Shown in pieces: positions 34,269 to 47,305 of a stretch of DNA of 64,000 nucleotides. The position numbers and the translations under genes were made by a program. Positions within the stretch are counted from its first letter, which is position 1, and the number at the start of each line of letters is the position of its first letter. The notes beneath the pieces were generated by a model that ran no database searches, had not been told where the DNA came from, and saw only the letters and a list, made by a program, of their open reading frames with translations. Source of the DNA: Heterodera schachtii (taxonomy: Eukaryota > Nematoda > Chromadorea > Rhabditida > Heteroderidae); the NCBI GenBank assembly GCA_023374025.1, contig SIJG01000003.1:1518416-1582415 (forward strand), given 5' to 3'.

Positions 34269-36692
34269 GAATCGGAAACTGACAATTTTACTGAGTAATT
34301 TGCCATAATTACCCTAAAAAAAAAAATTTCAATTGCGTTCTGGGTGTTCTTTTCATATGCATAAATATGAATATTTTGAAAAATTCGTCTTTTTAATTAA
34401 AAATAAAAAATGTAATTTCATCATATTTATTTCTTTTGTATGTTTGAGAATAATTAAAAAACAAATTTCATTTATTTGTTTATTATAATATTAGTAATTT
34501 AATAAAATCAATGAATTTATTTCAACAAAATAAAGAAATAACCCAACAAAAATTAATTTGAATATTTGACTAATTTTCTCATTTTTATATTTTTTGCTCA
34601 TCATAACACATCATTCTAAGAATTTTGTTTTAAGAAATAGAAACTTTTTTTTTGTCTTTTTTAAACTTTTTAAAATTAAATTTTCCCCTCGACAAAGGAA
34701 TTTCTCCCAGACATTTTAAAATTTATCTAGCCATTCCCAATAAAAAAAAATTTTCAGGAAATTTCCTCTCCGATCTCCGTGTTTCTCTCCCCGAAGGTCA
34801 GGGCGAAAGACAAAATTAAAAATTCCTGTAATTAATATGGCTTCAACTTTCTGGGCCACAAACTGTACACTTTTGTTGAGAATATGATTTTATTTTCGCG
34901 ATCCTCTTCAAAGCAATAAATTCTCCTGGGACTTTCTTCCTTAATTATATATATCCGGGGCAATTTTCATGGGTAATTTTCGTTGTGACTTTAATTGTTA
35001 AGGCATAACATAAATTTATAAAAAAATGTTTTTTTCTATTTTAAAATGACCCAATTAGCTTGGCAGCTTTATTTTATCAATGTCAAAAATTTTCATTACT
35101 AAGTTGATAATAATGAGAGAAGTTAATACATTAATATATAGTTTGTGCTTATAAAATATTTTTTCATTTGCTATACATAAAAATTGTCGAGAATTTGCCC
35201 TTATCGAGAATGTAATTTTCCCATATATTTTTAGGTACGCTAAAAAAATTCAATTTTTAATATTTTTTGCTTTTATCTTTTCCACTCGCACCCATCATCA
35301 AATATTTCGTAAAAAGTTGTTCGAATTCTAACGAAATCAATTTTATAAACAAAGTAAAAAAATTTATTTATCATAAATTCATTTTTACAAAAAGAAGTTT
35401 TTTTAATTAGTGAAAATTATTGCTTAAATGCTTTTCTGATTTTTATGATATTTGTTTTTTCATTTTTTTTATAGAATTACTACCTCTTTTACGTAATGGG
35501 GGGGGGGGCAATTAGCAAAACAATAATTATTTTCATCACAATAACTGCAAACTGTAAGTGCATTGCTGAATGTACATCATCATCATTGGGCAACATTATT
35601 CATTATTGTATTTTCTATTGTGGGTTTTAATCTCCATCATTAATTTTTTGCGCGCCATTGTGCCTTTGATTTCATGATTATTTCCTGTGGCCTGTCTTTG
35701 TACGTCTCACTAATTAAAAAGCAACGGAATTATTTTTTAATTAAAAGATGCAATTTATAGACATCTCAATTGAAACAAAACATCATTTAAAAAAACATTG
35801 GTAGTTGGAATTTCACTCAAAATTTTCGAAATTGGTATTCCGACGAAAAAAAAACTTTGGACTTTCGACCTCCGAAATCGGCCTGACATCCACACTTTTA
35901 TTTTTAAATTAAAGAACCACCTGCCGTTTATGTTGCGATTTTTTTTTTTTGGTGGAATTTTTCTGAGAATGGCATTTGCTGCTGTCATATGTCAATCCGG
36001 ACTATAATGTACTTAAAATTGCTCTCTCATTTAGTGCTGAAAAATGTATTATTAATGAAGCAATTAAATGTGTGAATAAAAATACTTATTCTTACGAATC
36101 TCAATAGGCTTTTTCCAATTAATTCTTTGGCTTTTGATCTATTCTTTTATTGCCTTGAGTTTTTCGACATTTTGTTTTCGCTAATTAAGCATAAAAGCAA
36201 AATTACATCTGTTTCCATTTTCCATATTCAGAGAAAATTCCAATAAATAATTTACTAATGATGTTTTAATTGGGGCATAAATGAGAGAGCTTTTCCAATT
36301 TTCACTCTTTTCTAAAAAAATTTCAGCATTTTACACTAGGCATTTTAACCACGGTAGATCGGGAAAATAATTACTTGCTTTTTTTTTGCACGACCATTAC
36401 TAGCCTCGGTTAATTGGTCCGTTTCTGTCCCAATAATCGGAAAGACCTGGATAGTAGGAAATTTATGGGTTTTTTTTTATTCAAGATCAGCCTCGCTCCG
36501 ATTTTTGCCCTGCCCTGCCCCTAAACTATGGCTCTCAGCTCTCTGAATTTTTTATTTTTTTTTCAAGACCTAGTCTTCCACTGTTTTTCTGATTGCCTGA
36601 TTTTCCCGACTCTTCTCAATTCTGGCATCAATTTTTTGTGCATTTTTTCAATTATTGTCAATCGAAGAAAATCTAAATTTTTAGAGTTTAAA
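34269..36692. other. Intergenic between Srt genes 1 and 2
   Basis: About 2.4 kb without supported exons. There is a G-run near 35502. Sequence from 36015 on is AT-rich and presumably carries the promoter of Srt gene 2. Confidence 0.4.
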
Positions 36693-39474
36693 ATGGAAGT
36701 GTTTTTCTTTAAACCGGATGAGTACGACCGCTTGTACAACTGCAGCTCCTACAACATTGATCAAATACCATTGGAAAAACGTCAAAATTTTCTAATCGGA
36801 GCATTGTTTCTTTCGATTGGCATTTTTGTGAGGTAAAAACAAAAAATATTTTTTTTTTAATGTTAAAATATTGTATAGTGAATATTTTGTGAAAATTTTT
36901 ACTTTTTTAAAACTAAGATCCAAGCCAAAAAAAATTTTACAGAGTCTATTTTTCGGTATTATACGTAATTTTTTCACACTAATTCAGATACTGTATATTC
37001 CTTGTATGATAGCCATCCGCAAGCATATGGACACCACATGTTATAAGGTATTTTCAATTTAGACTTTTAATGGTTAGCCGACACTTGTGGATAATTAGTG
37101 AATAAAATAATATAAATGGTGAAAATTCAAAATAACAAATATGGGTTTTATAGAAGTAAAATATAAATAATATAAGCAATTAATTAACAGCTTGATAAGT
37201 ATTAAAAAATTTAATTCTTTCAAAAATCAAATATATTGATATCAAGGCGATACTGTATTGCTCTGAGATGGTGCTTATAATACAGGAAATTGAATACGGT
37301 CAAAAAATTTCATTTTAGCTCTATTCAATCCGTAAGCATTGGTCCATAATTGGATATTTTTAATTTTTTCAGTAACTATTTGTTTATTTTATTATATTTC
37401 AAATTAAATAATTCATCGTAAAATATTGTTTATTCACTATTTTATCCGCAAAGTTTGGCATAAAATTTTTAATATTTAAAATAATTTAATTTATTTTTTA
37501 GTTCATGTTCTACATTTCAATCACGGACATGCTATGCTTGACCTTAAATGCTATCACAACCGGGATCTTGGCCCTTCTTGGAGCAGTTTTTTGTACATCA
37601 CCACGATTCATTTATGTTGCTGGGGCATTTGGACTTTGTAATAATTAGTGAAAACATTTTTCATAAATAATGTATATTTAATGTGATAATTAGCGAAAAT
37701 TTTTTTAAATTAAATTTAAATAAATTAATATGCAAATTTTTAAACTAGCTATGTGGGGTTGTGAATCATTGGCTGAGATGTGTTTGGCGATTAACCGTTG
37801 CTTGGAACTCGCTAGTCCCAGGCTGGCACGTTTTCTATTCGATGGCAAACGCATTTTGCTATGGATGGTTAGCCAATTAAAAAATAATAATTTAATTAAT
37901 TATTGAAACACGGGGTGTTACAGGATTTATCTCGCAAAATTTATCCGGTAAAAGATTTCAAAATCGTAATCCCACAACCTAGTTAACAATTTTTGCATTA
38001 TTAGCAACTCTATGTTATATCAGGCGAAATAAACCTAAACCATAGAATAAAATTTTGCGCCTTCAAAAATTATTTATTTAAAAATTCATGATTTAAACAG
38101 ATTATTTAAATTGATCGGCAAGGTTTTTCAATTTTATTTTACCTTTTAAATTTTTTTTAAATTTTTTTCCCTTTTTTAAGCTGTTTCCCACCTTGTACGG
38201 CTTGTACTTTTTCATCTTCACCAAGCCGATCATTTTCAGCGGCATGTACGTCACTTGGTTCTTTAACCCGCACTTTGAGTATATCAATGATTTTGAGGAA
38301 AAGGTAAAGACAATTTTTTAATAATAAATAAATATTTTTTAAATTTAATGCTTTTATAATTTTATAAAAATTTGCATTTAAAAAATTTTCCTAGCCTTTT
38401 AAATACATTTTAAAAAACAGTTTTAATGTAAAATCTACCCGAAAATTTTGAAAAATTTACAGTATCGCAACGACTTGCACACAGTACACAACTACCTTGT
38501 GGTTGTCGTACTCTCGACTACTTATTTGACATTTGCCGCGATTCTGTTCTTTCAAGGGCGCCAATTCAAAACAATTCGAACCGACACTACACGTGTTTCA
38601 CAGAAAAAGGTGATAATTATGTATTTATCAAGGTTCTGGCCGAGAATGGGGGGGGGGGAGAGAAAAGTCGGGAATTGGGGAGCAAGTTTGACAAAAAAAA
38701 TTTTGTATTAGACAAATTAAAAATGTCGGAGAGCAACAACATCTTCATCGGGAGAAAATTTTCATAAAAACTCCGAAAACGGAAATTTTTCTTTAAAAAA
38801 CCAAAGACGAGAATTGGGAAGAAAATTTCCCACAAAATTTGTCGAGGATGATTGAACAAATAAAAAGAATCGTCAGGGAACAACAACATCTTCGTCGGGG
38901 AGGAAAATTTCATAAAAACTCGGGAGAAAAAAATAACAGAAATTTTTTAAAGCAAAAATTTTCACTAACTCTAACCCTTTGGAGTGCAATCGACGAAATT
39001 CACAATTTTCCCGAATCAGAGATGTGGGAGGAAGCCTAATTTAAATAATCTATATTATTTTATTATATTTTTTATAATTGCATTTTTCTTGTAGATTTTC
39101 ATCCAAGTGATTCTGATCAGCAGTGTGAATGGATGTGCTGCGCTCATTTATGTGTATATGAACTATGTGCCGCTGAGCCGATTTCTGATCATTCTTGGCC
39201 AATTTCTTTGGATTATGGCACATGGTGAAAAAAAATTTTAATTTTTGAAAATAAAAACTGAAAAACACCGGCAGGGCTTCCACCCATCATCTACTTGGTG
39301 TTGAACAAAACTGTCCGTCGTGATGTGTACATCATGCTTATCCGTCCGCTTGCCATGGTGTTACCGTGCATTACCGTACCGCCTGAACTTACCTTGAACA
39401 CGAGTGTCAACTCGACAAATGTCATTAGAGCTGGGACCAACCAAGTGATGCCAATCTCAGCGAATGTTCATTGA
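36693..39474 (+). CDS. Serpentine receptor class T (Srt) chemoreceptor, gene 2
   Basis: Eight exons (36693-36827, 36988-37047, 37502-37637, 37749-37867, 38181-38303, 38463-38609, 39095-39224, 39275-39474) join in frame to 349 aa. Residues read MEVFFFKPDEYDRLYNCSSY at the N terminus, ILYIPCMIAIRKHMDTTCYK, LAINRCLELASPRLARFLFD, FNPHFEYIND, NGCAALIYVYMNYVPLSRF and GLPPIIYLVLNKTVRRD, with seven hydrophobic segments. Exon sizes and phases match Srt gene 3 exactly in five exons. The first donor must be TTT|GTGAGG, 5 bp before a better-looking AG|GTAAAA, because only that keeps the frame. The tail (RPLAMVLPCITVPPEL) is shared with gene 3. Ligand unknown; expected in chemosensory neurons as for the family. 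Confidence 0.88.
38733..38926 (+). repeat. Duplicated segment in Srt gene 2 intron 6
   Basis: A unit containing caacaacatcttc, tcggg and cataaaaactc occurs at 38733-38773 and again at 38881-38926, about 147 bp apart, within a G-run-bearing intron (ten or more G near 38649). The flanking AGAATTGGGAAG-type words are repeated too. It is non-coding in both copies because the frames are interrupted. Confidence 0.55.
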
Positions 39475-40296
39475 TTAATGCCATTGAATGATGGGCCAAA
39501 TATGCGATCGATTTTTAGTTACAACCGCGTTGGTTAACCGTTTTAGCCGATAAGTAGACTTCTGGTTTCCCGTGCCGATTTCCTGATATTGGTTCCCGAT
39601 TCCGGAATATTCATTTAATCATCACGAGGGTGTGTGCTGGGTCACTTCGTAAAACCTAAATTGTTTTTGGCTAAAGTTAACAACACCGAATACACTAAAA
39701 ACAATGTTTTAAGAGAAACTTTAAAAAAATTAATTCTCAAAAAATGTACGAGTTCGGGTTAGGGATTCGGAATTGGTCGAAATGAGGCCGGATTCGTTCA
39801 CAGCGCCAAAAAACACCCCTAGAAAAGTGTTAAAAAATTTTCAGAAAAAAAATTAATTTAAAAAATTTCGGGACCAACGATCTTTACAATTGCCCAAATG
39901 CTTTGTTTTTATTTGTTTAATTTTGTCAAGGTTATGACAAAAAAAATTTATTGAGAAAACGCCGCCTAATTAGCAGTTTTTATTAAATGTCCTAGCACCA
40001 AAAGGGAGGCCGCACGTGGTGAGTTGTTCTGTGACAGCAATTCTCTTAGTTTTTCATAGCCTAGTTTGAATTTTTCAAAAATTCCATTAATTTTCTACTC
40101 ATAATGCTGTTAACATTTATAATGAATGGATAAAGAAAAAAAAGCAATTTTATTTGTGGTGGTACACTGGCGGTTGGATTTTTCGATAATTACAACAAAT
40201 TAATTATCCAATTTCATAAATGCATTAATTATTTGTGCATTTTTTTGTCTTCCATTTTCTACTGTATCTTGAAATTCTGGCTCCACCACATGGTAG
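39475..40296. other. Spacer between convergent Srt genes 2 and 3
   Basis: The two genes meet tail to tail with 822 bp between stop codons. The stretch has no open exon. It presumably contains both polyadenylation regions. Confidence 0.5.
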
Positions 40297-42338
40297 TCAT
40301 TGGACGGTTGAAGAAATTGGCACAATTCGTGTGCCGGCCCCGGCTACGCGTGAATTTGAGCCAAAGTTTTGTGTTGCGGAAAGCTCGGGCGGTACGGTAA
40401 TGCACGGTAACACCATGGCAAGCGGACGGACAAGCATAATGTAAACATCACGACGAACAGTTTTGTTGAACGCCAAGTAGATGATGGGCGGAATTCCTGT
40501 TTTAAAAATTAAAATTTTTTAAAAATTTAATTTTTAATTAAGATTTATTAAAATTTAATTTGCTTTTACCATGCGCCAAAATCCAACAAAATTGACCAGC
40601 GATCAACAGAAATTCGCTTAACGGGACAAATTGCATGACCACATAAATTCCTGAAGCAATTGCATTTACGCTGCTGATCAAAACAATTTGGACAAAAATC
40701 TGAATTTTTTAAATTAATTTTAAATTAAAAATTTTTAATTGGGTAAAAAGTTTATGAGGTATCCTTTACTTAAATTTCATTTTAATTCATTTTACACGCC
40801 TTTTTCTGTGAAACCATTGATGGTGGACCGTCCTTGATTATGCCACTCTTGACGAACAGAATCAATGCAAAAAGCAAATAGATCCCAGGAAGTACAGTAA
40901 CCACAAGGACGTCATGTACCGATTGAAAATCATTACGGTACTAAAACAATATATTTCTTTAGTTCTACTGTCTTTTATGAGTTCAAATTTCCATTTCTGT
41001 AAACAGAATTATCCGAAAATTATTCACAAGTATAGTTAGTTAATCTAAATAAAATTTAGAAAAAATTTTTTATTTTAAATTAAAAATAATAATTTTTTTT
41101 TTACAATTGTTCCATCATTGAGATAGCCAATGTGCGGGTTCAAAAACCAGGTGATGTGCAAACCGCTGAACAGAATTGGTTCAGTGAAGATGAAGGCGTA
41201 CAACCCGTACACAGTTGGGAACACCTTAAGCAATTTTCTAAGAATTTGGTTGCATTTTTTAATTTAATTTTTATTATTAACAACTTGATTAAATGATCTT
41301 GGCCTTTTTCAATATTTTGAATTCATGCAGCCTATTTTAATAAAAACTTTTGGTATTTTAATTAAAAGAATTTTTCCAGTTCATCGTAAGCAATTTTGTA
41401 TAAATTTGGTCTCATTTGTTTAATTTACTATTTAATAATTAAAAATGTAATAAAAAATATTAATTTTTAAAGAAAATTTTTTATTTTTTGAAATAAAAAA
41501 ATTCTGATCACTGGTGATTGATTATTCCAATTCAATAATTTACTCACCATCCACAGGTAAATTCTTTTCCCATAGAACAACAGCTCCGCAAGCCAAGTTG
41601 AGCATAATTCAACGCAGCGATTGATCGCCAAAAACATTTCAGCAGTTGTTTCGGTTGCCCATAAAGCTACAAATTTAAAAAATTTACAATTTTATGAAAA
41701 ATCTAATTTTAAAAAAAACATAATTCAAAAATTTGATAAAATTATTGCATTTAATTGTGTGCTCACCAAACCCATAAGCCCCGAAAATGTAGATGAAGCT
41801 TGGTGCCGAGCAAAACACGGCGCCAACAATGGCCAAATATCCTGTCACAATGCCGCACATCAACAAACACATCATATCCGTTATGGAAATGTAAAACATC
41901 AGCTGAACATTTTGAATTAAAATAAACCACAATTTTTTTTTATTAAAATTTAAATAATTAAAATTTCTCCTCTAAATTTAATTTTTGAGTTTGCCAAAAA
42001 TTTAAAAGTTTTTATAATTTCATTTTTAACCAATTTTTCATATCTATTTTTTCGTAATTTTTCTTTAAATATATCCCGACTAATCACCATGTAACATGTG
42101 TTGTCCATGTGCTTCCGTATGGCGATCATACACGGTACATACAGTATCTTTTAAAATTAATTTAATTATTTTTCATGTTTTTTTTTGTGTATTTTACCTC
42201 CAAAATTATTGAAATAGCCATAAATATTGTGCCGATCACCAAATTTTGGCGTTTTTCCAATGGGATTTGGTCAATGTTGTAGGAGCTGCAGTTGTACAAG
42301 CGCTCATATTCGATCGGTTCAAAGAAGAACACTTCCAT
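40297..42338 (-). CDS. Serpentine receptor class T (Srt) chemoreceptor, gene 3
   Basis: Eight minus-strand exons (42338-42198, 42147-42088, 41902-41767, 41666-41548, 41224-41105, 40940-40800, 40699-40570, 40496-40297) join in frame to 348 aa. It is a close paralogue of Srt gene 2 in inverted orientation: MEVFFFEPIEYERLYNCSSY, ILYVPCMIAIRKHMDNTCYM, LAINRCVELCSTWLAELLF, FLNPHIGYLNDG, and GIPPIIYLAFNKTVRRD with the shared RPLAMVLPCITVPPEL tail. Intron 6 starts GCGTGT after AAAAAG, a GC donor where gene 2 has GTGATA; any nearby GT breaks the frame. Divergence is highest in TM2-TM4 and lowest at both termini. Function as a chemoreceptor is inferred from family. Confidence 0.88.
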
Positions 42339-43918
42339 GCTTGAATATTTTTGAAAATTGAAAAAAAATATAAATTAAGGAAAAATTTAAAAAAAAATTC
42401 CTAATTGCTTATAATTATTTGTTAGAAAAAAATAATAATCCATTTATTTCTTATAATTAAGCCCACGTTCACTTGGGATCAATTAATTTTTTGACATTTT
42501 TGTTTTAATGTGGGATAAAATCGCATCAAATTTCATTCTTTATTTTCTTAAAAAATATTAAAAATTATTGCTTTAGGATAGAGCAGTCTAATTAAATTTT
42601 AAATGAATTTCCCATCTTTTTTATACCCAAAATCTCTTATAATTAAATTTTTATTTTTATGTTGGTTTGTCAAACAAGATTAATTTTTTACAATCTTTCT
42701 CTTATAATTTGGTTTTATGATATTTTATTTAATCAAATTTAGGTTTATCATAATAATAAAGAAAATGCTTTACCGTATTTACTGAAAAATTGTAATTCAA
42801 TCATTTTTAAAGCAACTAATTGTTTTCATGAAGTTGCTACATACGTAAAGAGTTAATTTTGTTACATTTTCACTTTCGTTGTCTCTGAGATTGAATTCTT
42901 TATTAAATTGAAAATCAATTAAATAATATTTCTTTCAAACATTTAACATTAATAAATTGGTGTCTTTTCGAATAAATTAAATTTGTGCGGCCATAAAACT
43001 AATTAATAAAAAAAATTGTTTGGTGGTGAACGTAATAAATTGACTTTTTTTCAATATATTCATATATCATGGTGGCTAGAATTTTATTAAATTTAAAACA
43101 TAATAAATATTACTTTCTTTAATAAATAGATGAAAAAATGTCATTAGTTTGTTGAATTCAATAGGGTATCAAAATGTGTGATTTCCTAGAATTTCTTTAT
43201 TAAAAAACACTCATTGTCTAGCCTCGGATTAACTGTTGCTACTTACATTAAATGATACATTCATAAATAAATTAATTGATTTTGACGAAAAATATTGTGA
43301 AATGGTTTTGCTAATATTCATTTGTGTATTGTTATATTAATCTCCTTTATTGTTTTTAGTGTCTTTGTCATTTGATAAATAAATGTAGGTAATTACAATA
43401 ATTGCGGTGTGCCTATAATTGTCCAAGCAAATTAATGAAAGTAAATAATTAGATGCATCGTAAAAAAAAAAAAGTTTTTTCTAGTGAGGGATTAAAATTT
43501 TATTAATATTTCTTATTTTCTTTATTCATCAATTTATTATTAAAAGCAAAAAGATAAATCAATGAATAATAAAAATAATTTATCAAACAATTATATAAAA
43601 TTTAAAAGCATTTTATGAAAAATTTGGCGACAGACCTTGACCCTCTGGACCTGGATTTCCTGGACAAAAACCCAGGAAAATTCAGGCCCAGGAAAATTCC
43701 AGGATTTTCGAGCGAGACATAGATCCAGAAAAATCTAAGTTGGCTAAAAAATAGTCAGGAGCTGGACCAGGATCCAGGTAAAACCTAGGCCTGTACCCAG
43801 GTCCAGGCCAAGCTAAAGAAAAGTAATGGGCAAAAAACAACCAAACATTTAACAAAATGAAAATCCGGCAATTGAGCAAATGAAAAACAATTAAATTTCA
43901 AAACGGTATTTATCAGAA
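42339..43918. other. Intergenic with a CCAGG-rich repeat patch
   Basis: No gene. Positions 43628-43810 contain many CCAGG/CCTGG words in both orientations (for example cctggacaaaaacccaggaa and gtacccaggtccaggccaag), a compositional island in AT-rich DNA that looks like a decayed foldback element. The remainder is featureless and includes the Srt gene 3 promoter. Confidence 0.4.
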
Positions 43919-44080
43919 AGTTAAGAAAAAGTTATCAGAATAAGAAAAAAAAAACCCAATGAATATAAATGGAAATGTAGATTAAATATAAATAAAATAA
44001 AATGAAAATGAATTTTTAAATGAAGAAAAAGTGGGGAATTTATTGAATTTCTTGATGATTTAAATTTTTTATATTAAGAA
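43919..44080 (+). pseudogene. WKK-family relic (W9)
   Basis: Broken sequence follows the family from the KEKLKQKGK helix through YKWK-LN-NK to MNFLNEEK and EFIEFLDDL, with deletions and stops. For example, gaatataaatggaaatgtag corresponds to the KIYKWKKEL codons with a stop. It sits 345 bp upstream of the W7 start. Confidence 0.65.
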
Positions 44081-44424
44081 AATATTTTATTTAATTTTGA
44101 TTTTTTTTAAATAAAAATTTAAAAAATTCCCTTTTTTCATGTAGCGCCTATCTGTTTAGTCAAAATTTCTTTAGCAAATCTCTTAAAAATTAAAAGGAAT
44201 GAATAACCTTTTTTTGATGACTAAAAATTGAAAAAAAAAAAAAATCATTTTATTAAAAACTAAAGTAAAAAAATTGATTTAACTGCTTAGAATTTCGTGG
44301 CAAATTTACTATTTGTAAAGACTGACTAATGATAAAATTACAGCATTAAAACGCAAACAAAACTAAACAAATTCATTTTACGCAAATATTTTGATAATAT
44401 TATATATATTTTTTATAATATTTG
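44081..44424 (+). promoter_or_regulatory. W7 upstream region
   Basis: No gene. At about 44274-44294 the family palindrome appears in weakened form (AGTAAA-N8-TTTAACT), followed by an AAATTCATTTTACGCAA version of the pre-ATG box about 55 bp before the start codon. Confidence 0.45.
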
Positions 44425-45165
44425 ATGATTTTGTGGCACTTAATAATTTTTCTATTTTTACTTGCTTTTGAAATTGAAACCGGCAAAATCCAACCAAATT
44501 TTGATGAAATTTTCGGCGAAGAATGGGACAAAAATGAAAGTGTAGCTATAGAAAACATAGAAGAAAATGGAACCGAACCAATTGATCAAATGCAAAATGA
44601 TCAAAATACAAAAGAAGAACCAAATGATCAACGAAAAAGAAAAATGATCCAAAAATTTGAAGCAATCAAAGAAAAATTGAAGCAAAAAGGAAAATACCAA
44701 TGGAAAAACAGAGGCAAAATTGAGACGAAAATTGGAAAATTATTAGGCACAAATCGCAAAAAAATATACAAATGGAAAAAAGAATTGAATTTAAATAAAA
44801 CAATGAATAAGAGTTTTTATGAGCAGAAACAGAAAGAATTTATTGAAAGAATTGATGAATTTAACTATGGTCAACGCAAACAGAAAGAATTTGTGACGGA
44901 ATTGGGCATTTCTGAAGAAACATTTCGAAAATGGAAAAAAGAATTGATGCCAACAAAATATTATAAAAGTAAAAGATTTTTTAATATATTTTTATGAATT
45001 TTCATTTAAAGCATCATATTCCAATGAGGACAAATTATTAAAGATTGAAAGAATATTTCAAACTTAAAGAAAGAAATGCGAAAATTAGCGACGGAAAAAT
45101 TGCACAGAAATTGGGAATTGGAAATCGAACTCTTACAAATTGGAAAAAGAAATTCACTTCAATTT
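44425..45165 (+). pseudogene. WKK-family copy W7 (third repeat lost by +1 frameshift)
   Basis: The first exon (44425-44968) is fully open: signal peptide [38 protein letters not shown], a short acidic linker, and two repeats ([16 protein letters not shown] and [15 protein letters not shown], the latter with a 3-residue deletion before YGQRKQ). The intron 44969-45011 is intact. In the last exon one extra T (AAGATTGAAAG where relatives have AAGATGAAG) shifts the frame and ends the protein at 45067 after 199 aa. Without the extra T the third repeat would be open to a stop at about 45165. The truncated two-repeat secreted protein may still be functional. Confidence 0.75.
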
Positions 45166-47305
45166 AGGATGATATAATCCTTTATTGGTGTTTATTGCAA
45201 AATTTTTTTTTATAATTTTGCTCATTTTAATTAGTGAAAATTACGATCAAATTCTGTACCCCGTTCCCCCCCCCCCGACTATTCACCATTTTTGCGCCTA
45301 TTTTGGGACTTTCCAACCCTAAAAATGACTGTAATTAGTAATATAATTATTGCTCTTTCGTGTCTGGAAAAATTCGGCTCGAAACAAATTAAAACAGACT
45401 GAGACACAAATGCCAAAAAATGTTTTTGCCAAATTCTCAAGCAGATAAAACAGAACAAATCAAATCAAAATTTAAGTATTATAATTTAGGCTTGGTACGG
45501 CATAAATAAACTTTTGCCATTTGATCTTGCAAAAATCAAAAAAATTTAAATGTTCATACTTCTAATTTTATTACCGAAGAGCTGTCGAAATCTAACAACA
45601 TAAAAATTCATTAAATCTGAATGGATGGATACAACATGTCCGTCCCTTTCTCTGACAAACATTTATCGCTCCATTTTCAACATTTGCTTCGCCACCAGCA
45701 GCAGTTAGCACATTAGGGACTCTAAATCAAATTAGTAAAAATTCTATTAAGAAAAATTAAATTTTAAGAGATTGAATCTTCGTGAAAATGTTCCAATTTA
45801 GGGGTTATTTAAAAAAATATGCCTCAAAATCCAGTCTCTAATTATTATGAAATAAAATCAATTTTAGCAAAAATATATTCAGCAGTTATCACAATATGAA
45901 TCATTAATTTAAAAAAAAAAAAAAATTATTGTCTTATTTTTTTTGTTTTGTTTTAATCAGCTGCTGATCGATTCATTCCCCTAACAAATATCCGATCATG
46001 CGCAAAATGACACACACAAAACTAATCGTAAATGGGCGAGTAAAAGGGCGGCACAAGAGAAAGCCGCTGCTGATTCCAGGAAATCCGATAAGAAGGGGCA
46101 CGGCATAATGATATTTCTGCCCCGTTAAACAACCGCAAAAAAAAAAAAAATCGGGCGCACAAATCCATTTTAGTAAAGCCGGTGATTTTTTTTTAATGTT
46201 ACAATTTCTTCATTTTTTCATGAGTTGGGGATCACATTGAGAATCGAGGCGACCCAACATATTTTTTTTTGGCAAAAATTGGGTTCAGAATAAACGCAAC
46301 AAAAAAAAAGAGATAAATTTATATGCTTCATCCTAAACCCATCATTATTTATGTCAACTTTCTGCTGCTTGTTAGTTGAAAATTTGTGTATGTGAAATAA
46401 GGACAAAAATTTGTTCTATTTTAACGGCATATTCAAAACACTAGAAGTAGTAATAAAATTTTGGAAATTGTTGTCAGAAACAATCATATTTGAATTTTAC
46501 TTTTTTTTTAAATTTAATTTGTATAAATCAGTAATTTTTTATGAAAAATATTTGCTGGGAATGCATTTTATTTTTTTTTAATTATTATTAAGCCATTTTG
46601 AGTATTATATACCAGCAATACATAAATTATTTAATTTATCCCACTTTTCCAGCCCTTATTACAATTGATCAAATTGCAAATTGTTGAAATTAAACGAGCA
46701 AACTTAATCACATTATCTCCATGTTTTCAATTAATCCACAATTAACTGTATCACTATCACTTTTTACTCTCCCTCCCATCCATTTTCCCAATCGCTCTTC
46801 AAATTAGCGGCTTCATCATGTTCCTCTACAAGGTTCCTCAATTAGCACCTTCCTTACATAGACAGGATTTGTCCATGTATCGCGCTCCTCCTCCCCCTCC
46901 CTAAATCTCCCCCCCCCCGTTTATCTTCGTCGTTAATCGCCAAATTGCTCAATGAGGCATAAAATTGATATGTATTGGGAAGGCTGTGTGTACTGGCTGA
47001 TGTTGATGGTGTTGTTTTGTTGTTGTGAGCTGCTTCATGATGATGTGTGTTTGGAAGAGGTCCGTTCTTCTGTGATTTTATTATTGCTTTGATCTAATGG
47101 AGAAATCTGCTTGCTTTATTTGTGCTGCTGAAACGTTAATTAATTTTTGATTTGTTTTTTCGTCAAACACAATTAGCACAATGTCCCCTGTTTCGTGCAT
47201 GTCAATCAAACATTTTCAAATTTTGAATTCAATGGGTTGACTAATTTTTCGGGCAATTTTATATTTACTATTGAGCGGGTGAGTAGTTCGAATGCCCATC
47301 GTCAA

